Positions 5,197-6,534 of a stretch of DNA of 6,534 nucleotides are shown in pieces. A program made the translations under genes and the position numbers. The notes under the pieces are model-generated. The model worked only from the letters and a program-made list of their open reading frames with translations. It made no database searches and had not been told where the DNA came from. The first letter of the stretch is position 1. Each line of letters opens with the position of its first letter. The stretch lies in assembly GCA_022510985.1 (NCBI GenBank), contig JAFLSL010000064.1:1-6534 (forward strand), read 5' to 3'. The DNA is from Ruminococcus sp. GTDB taxonomy: Bacteria; Bacillota; Clostridia; Oscillospirales; Acutalibacteraceae.

Positions 5197-5931
5197 TTAT
5201 TCATACATAATATCAAGGTCAACGTCCCTGCTGATACCGTTTATTTTTCCGTTGGTTGAGTATTGAAGAATTTCATAACCGCTTTCGTAGGGCTTTTTGT
5301 AGTCGGCGTACCAAATTTTGTAATCCTTAAAATCCTCAGCTTTTAAAATGCTGTCCTCGCCTACATAAACCATAGGCTCATATCCCGATTTTTTAATTTC
5401 ATCAAGAAAAACCTTCGCAAATTTAACGCTGTCGCTGTACGCAACATCGTCAACCCTCGCACTATCGTTCTTGATATGCTCAACGTCGTATGCAATCGGA
5501 AACTCAAGCTTTCTTTCGCCGAGCAGATTAACGACAAACTCAGCCTCTTCTTTAGCTTCAGCTTTGGAAGTAGCCTGACTGAAGAAATAACCGCCTGTCT
5601 TTATTCCGTTTTTCTGAGCGGAGTCAATATTTTCAAGTGCAAGCTTATCTTCATATAAACTGCCCGACTCACCGTATCCGCGTCCGCCGATTCTGATTAT
5701 CGCAAAATCAATATTGTCGTTCTTAACCTTGCTCCAATCTATCGCTCCGCTAAATGAGCTTACATCAATTCCGTGGATTTTTTGAACTCTTTTTTCTGTA
5801 GGTGTCTGTGTTTCAGGTTCAGTTTCAACTTCTGTTATATTTTCAGCCTGTGTGGAAACCGCTTTATCCTTGCAGGAAACAGCGAAAACCACTGTAAGAA
5901 CAAGCAATAGCGAGAGTATAAGTTTTTTCAT
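5197..5931 (-). CDS. GH25-family muramidase, predicted lipoprotein
   Basis: A 244-residue protein with a type II signal peptide: basic MKK, hydrophobic core, then the lipobox-like FAVSC with Cys20 as the expected lipidated residue. This places it on the outer face of the membrane. A Thr/Glu-rich linker (about 21-50) leads to a GH25 lysozyme domain (about 52-244). Characteristic features are HGIDVSSFSGAIDWSKVK with Asp56, IAYDVE with the catalytic pair Asp149/Glu151, IWYADY (206-211), ILQYS (221-225) and the terminal DVDLDIMY. GH25 enzymes hydrolyse the beta-1,4 bond between N-acetylmuramic acid and N-acetylglucosamine. GAGGAAG (5939-5945) precedes the ATG. luxS follows after a 9-base gap, so this is the first gene of an operon. 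Extra wall-binding modules are missing; the lipid anchor may replace them. All expected catalytic residues appear intact. Confidence 0.93.
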   Translation of the reverse strand: MKKLILSLLLVLTVVFAVSCKDKAVSTQAENITEVETEPETQTPTEKRVQKIHGIDVSSFSGAIDWSKVKNDNIDFAIIRIGGRGYGESGSLYEDKLALENIDSAQKNGIKTGGYFFSQATSKAEAKEEAEFVVNLLGERKLEFPIAYDVEHIKNDSARVDDVAYSDSVKFAKVFLDEIKKSGYEPMVYVGEDSILKAEDFKDYKIWYADYKKPYESGYEILQYSTNGKINGISRDVDLDIMYE

Positions 5932-5950
5932 AGTATCACTTCCTCATAAA

Positions 5951-5979
5951 ATGTTAACACAATTTTTTGAATAAGTAAA
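5951..5979 (-). promoter_or_regulatory. Possible promoter of the GH25-luxS operon
   Basis: On the minus strand TTTACT (5974-5979) is followed after exactly 17 bases by TAACAT (5951-5956), preceded by TGT as an extended -10. Each hexamer matches consensus at four of six positions. The -10 overlaps an 8-bp palindrome TGTTAACA (5952-5959). Only 5 bases separate the -10 from the GAGG ribosome binding site, implying a very short leader. Confidence 0.4.
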
Positions 5980-6000
5980 TAAAATATCCCAATTTAACCG

Positions 6001-6029
6001 TTGCTAAAAAGTGAATAATAAAGTATAAT
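6001..6029 (+). promoter_or_regulatory. Promoter of the 77-residue gene
   Basis: TTGCTA (6001-6006), a 17-base spacer and a perfect TATAAT (6024-6029) form a near-consensus housekeeping promoter. Transcription should start near 6036, leaving a leader of about 31 bases before the TTG start. Confidence 0.75.
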
Positions 6030-6066
6030 ATTATGATAATAGTTATTTTATAGGGGAGGTGCGGTT

Positions 6067-6300
6067 TTGGCAAGGAAAATGAAGAAAGAAGAAATACTTT
6101 ATGCAATCGATAAAAGCAAAACCATTTCAGACCTCTTTAAGCTCGTTAAAGAACAGGATATAAATATGCGTATGCACACTCTCCCGAGTGCAAGCAACGT
6201 AAAGCCCAAACGCCTTGAAATAAGAACATTTCCGCCGAATTTTTCGCATCTCGATAAGCTGAAAGCGGCGGTACGATTGACAGTTGAAAATACAATGTAA
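6067..6300 (+). CDS. Small basic protein of unknown function, 77 residues
   Basis: Translation most likely begins at TTG 6067, because GGGGAGG (6053-6059) lies 7 bases upstream; the in-frame ATG at 6079 would be 19 bases away. The protein is soluble and basic, with no membrane segment or signal peptide. The first 35 residues, containing KKEEILYAIDKSKTISDLFKLV, look helical. A middle part with PSASNVKPKRLEIRTFPPNF follows, then a C-terminal helix HLDKLKAAVRLTVENTM. I do not recognise the family. The gene stands alone, with its own strong promoter and terminator, and is divergent from the GH25-luxS operon across about 135 bases. The complete expression unit makes it very likely real. Confidence 0.8.
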   Translation: MARKMKKEEILYAIDKSKTISDLFKLVKEQDINMRMHTLPSASNVKPKRLEIRTFPPNFSHLDKLKAAVRLTVENTM

Positions 6301-6305
6301 TTTTT

Positions 6306-6343
6306 GAAGATAGAGTTTGTTAAAAAATCTGTCTTCTTTTTTT
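6306..6343 (+). terminator. Intrinsic terminator of the 77-residue gene
   Basis: GAAGATAGA (6306-6314) pairs with TCTGTCTTC (6328-6336), nine pairs with one G-T, across a 13-base loop. Seven T follow directly. It starts 5 bases after the stop codon. Confidence 0.85.
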
Positions 6344-6393
6344 CTTTTAATACTTAAATTGCGATAAAAAAGTGTTTTCAGGAAAATAATCTA

Positions 6394-6411
6394 TTGCATT
6401 TTAAAATGCAA
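6394..6411. promoter_or_regulatory. 18-bp perfect palindrome, likely operator
   Basis: TTGCATTTTAAAATGCAA is identical to its own reverse complement. Its first six bases are the -35 element of the promoter at 6394-6422 and the rest fills most of the spacer, so a dimeric protein bound here would block RNA polymerase. There is no following T tract suited to a terminator; the next gene starts 31 bases further on. Confidence 0.6.
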
Positions 6412-6422
6412 AATACTATAAT
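6394..6422 (+). promoter_or_regulatory. Promoter of the partial secreted-protein gene
   Basis: TTGCAT (6394-6399), a 17-base spacer and a perfect TATAAT (6417-6422). The predicted start near 6429 falls at the beginning of the AGAGG ribosome binding site (6429-6433), so the leader would be about 14 bases. Confidence 0.7.
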
Positions 6423-6442
6423 TAATTAAGAGGTGATTTGAA

Positions 6443-6534
6443 ATGAAACGTATTACTGCAATTTTACTTTCACTTTTATTGATTTTTAGCGGTATAGAAG
6501 TGTTTGCATGGTCGTATGGCGGCTACCGAAACGT
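6443..6534 (+). CDS. N-terminus of a secreted protein, cut by the window end
   Basis: The first 30 codons are visible; the gene runs off the right edge. AGAGG (6429-6433) precedes the ATG by 9 bases. The protein starts with a classic Sec signal peptide: basic MKR, a hydrophobic core ITAILLSLLLIFSG, and a probable signal peptidase I site after EVFA (residue 22). The mature part begins WSYGGYRN, aromatic and glycine-rich, which is too short to assign. No lipobox is seen, so it should be released or wall-associated. Its promoter contains a perfect palindrome, which suggests tight control. Confidence 0.8.
   Translation, partial: MKRITAILLSLLLIFSGIEVFAWSYGGYRN

Noticed and set aside
2774..6195. 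A 14-base identity (TCCCGAGTGCAAGC) shared by the DUF4097 gene and the 77-residue gene
   Set aside because: Both encode Pro-Ser-Ala-Ser in otherwise unrelated proteins; no flanking similarity, so coincidence is likely.

Overview
The window looks like chromosomal DNA of a low-GC, Gram-positive anaerobe of the Clostridia, plausibly a Ruminococcus/Oscillospiraceae-type gut bacterium. The evidence is the AT-rich intergenic DNA, strong GGAGG-type ribosome binding sites, frequent TTG starts, a clostridial-type LuxS, and Gram-positive envelope proteins (lipoprotein GH25 muramidase, G5/M23 peptidase). The genus is inferred, not demonstrated. I see no rRNA, tRNA, CRISPR array, insertion sequence or prophage gene, and no stretch above 300 bases lacks a gene.

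Left part (1-1572): the 3' end of a gene for an unidentified membrane protein converges on trmL, the tRNA wobble-nucleotide 2'-O-methyltransferase gene on the minus strand. A long hairpin between them has a T-rich tract on each side and can stop transcription both ways. Divergent from trmL is a 60-residue glycine-zipper membrane peptide gene with its own terminator.

Middle (1573-3151): a probable two-gene operon encodes a membrane-tethered XRE regulator (N-terminal helix-turn-helix, four membrane segments) and an exported DUF4097-type repeat protein. The second gene starts inside the end of the first. A GGTTGA-N6-TCAACC dyad lies just upstream of the promoter. The arrangement suggests an envelope-sensing regulator with a partner protein outside the membrane.

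Right-middle (3126-5979, minus strand): three co-directional genes, in transcription order a GH25 muramidase lipoprotein, luxS (9 bases behind it, probably the same operon) and an M23 peptidase with a G5 domain. The M23 gene has its own promoter. Around and below that promoter are five TGTWAC-like hexamers at about one-helical-turn spacing. Two of them form an 18-bp perfect palindrome that matches the WalR (YycF) box TGTWAH-N5-TGTWAH, which fits a cell-wall hydrolase gene.

Right end (6001-6534): divergent from the muramidase is an uncharacterised 77-residue gene with a near-consensus promoter and a terminator. After it comes the start of a secreted-protein gene cut by the window edge, whose -35/spacer region is an 18-bp perfect palindrome and likely operator.

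The theme is envelope maintenance: two peptidoglycan hydrolases, a membrane-bound regulator with a surface partner, and small or secreted proteins of unknown role. The best leads are the WalR-like site array before the M23 gene, the palindromic operator at 6394-6411, and the XRE/DUF4097 pair.
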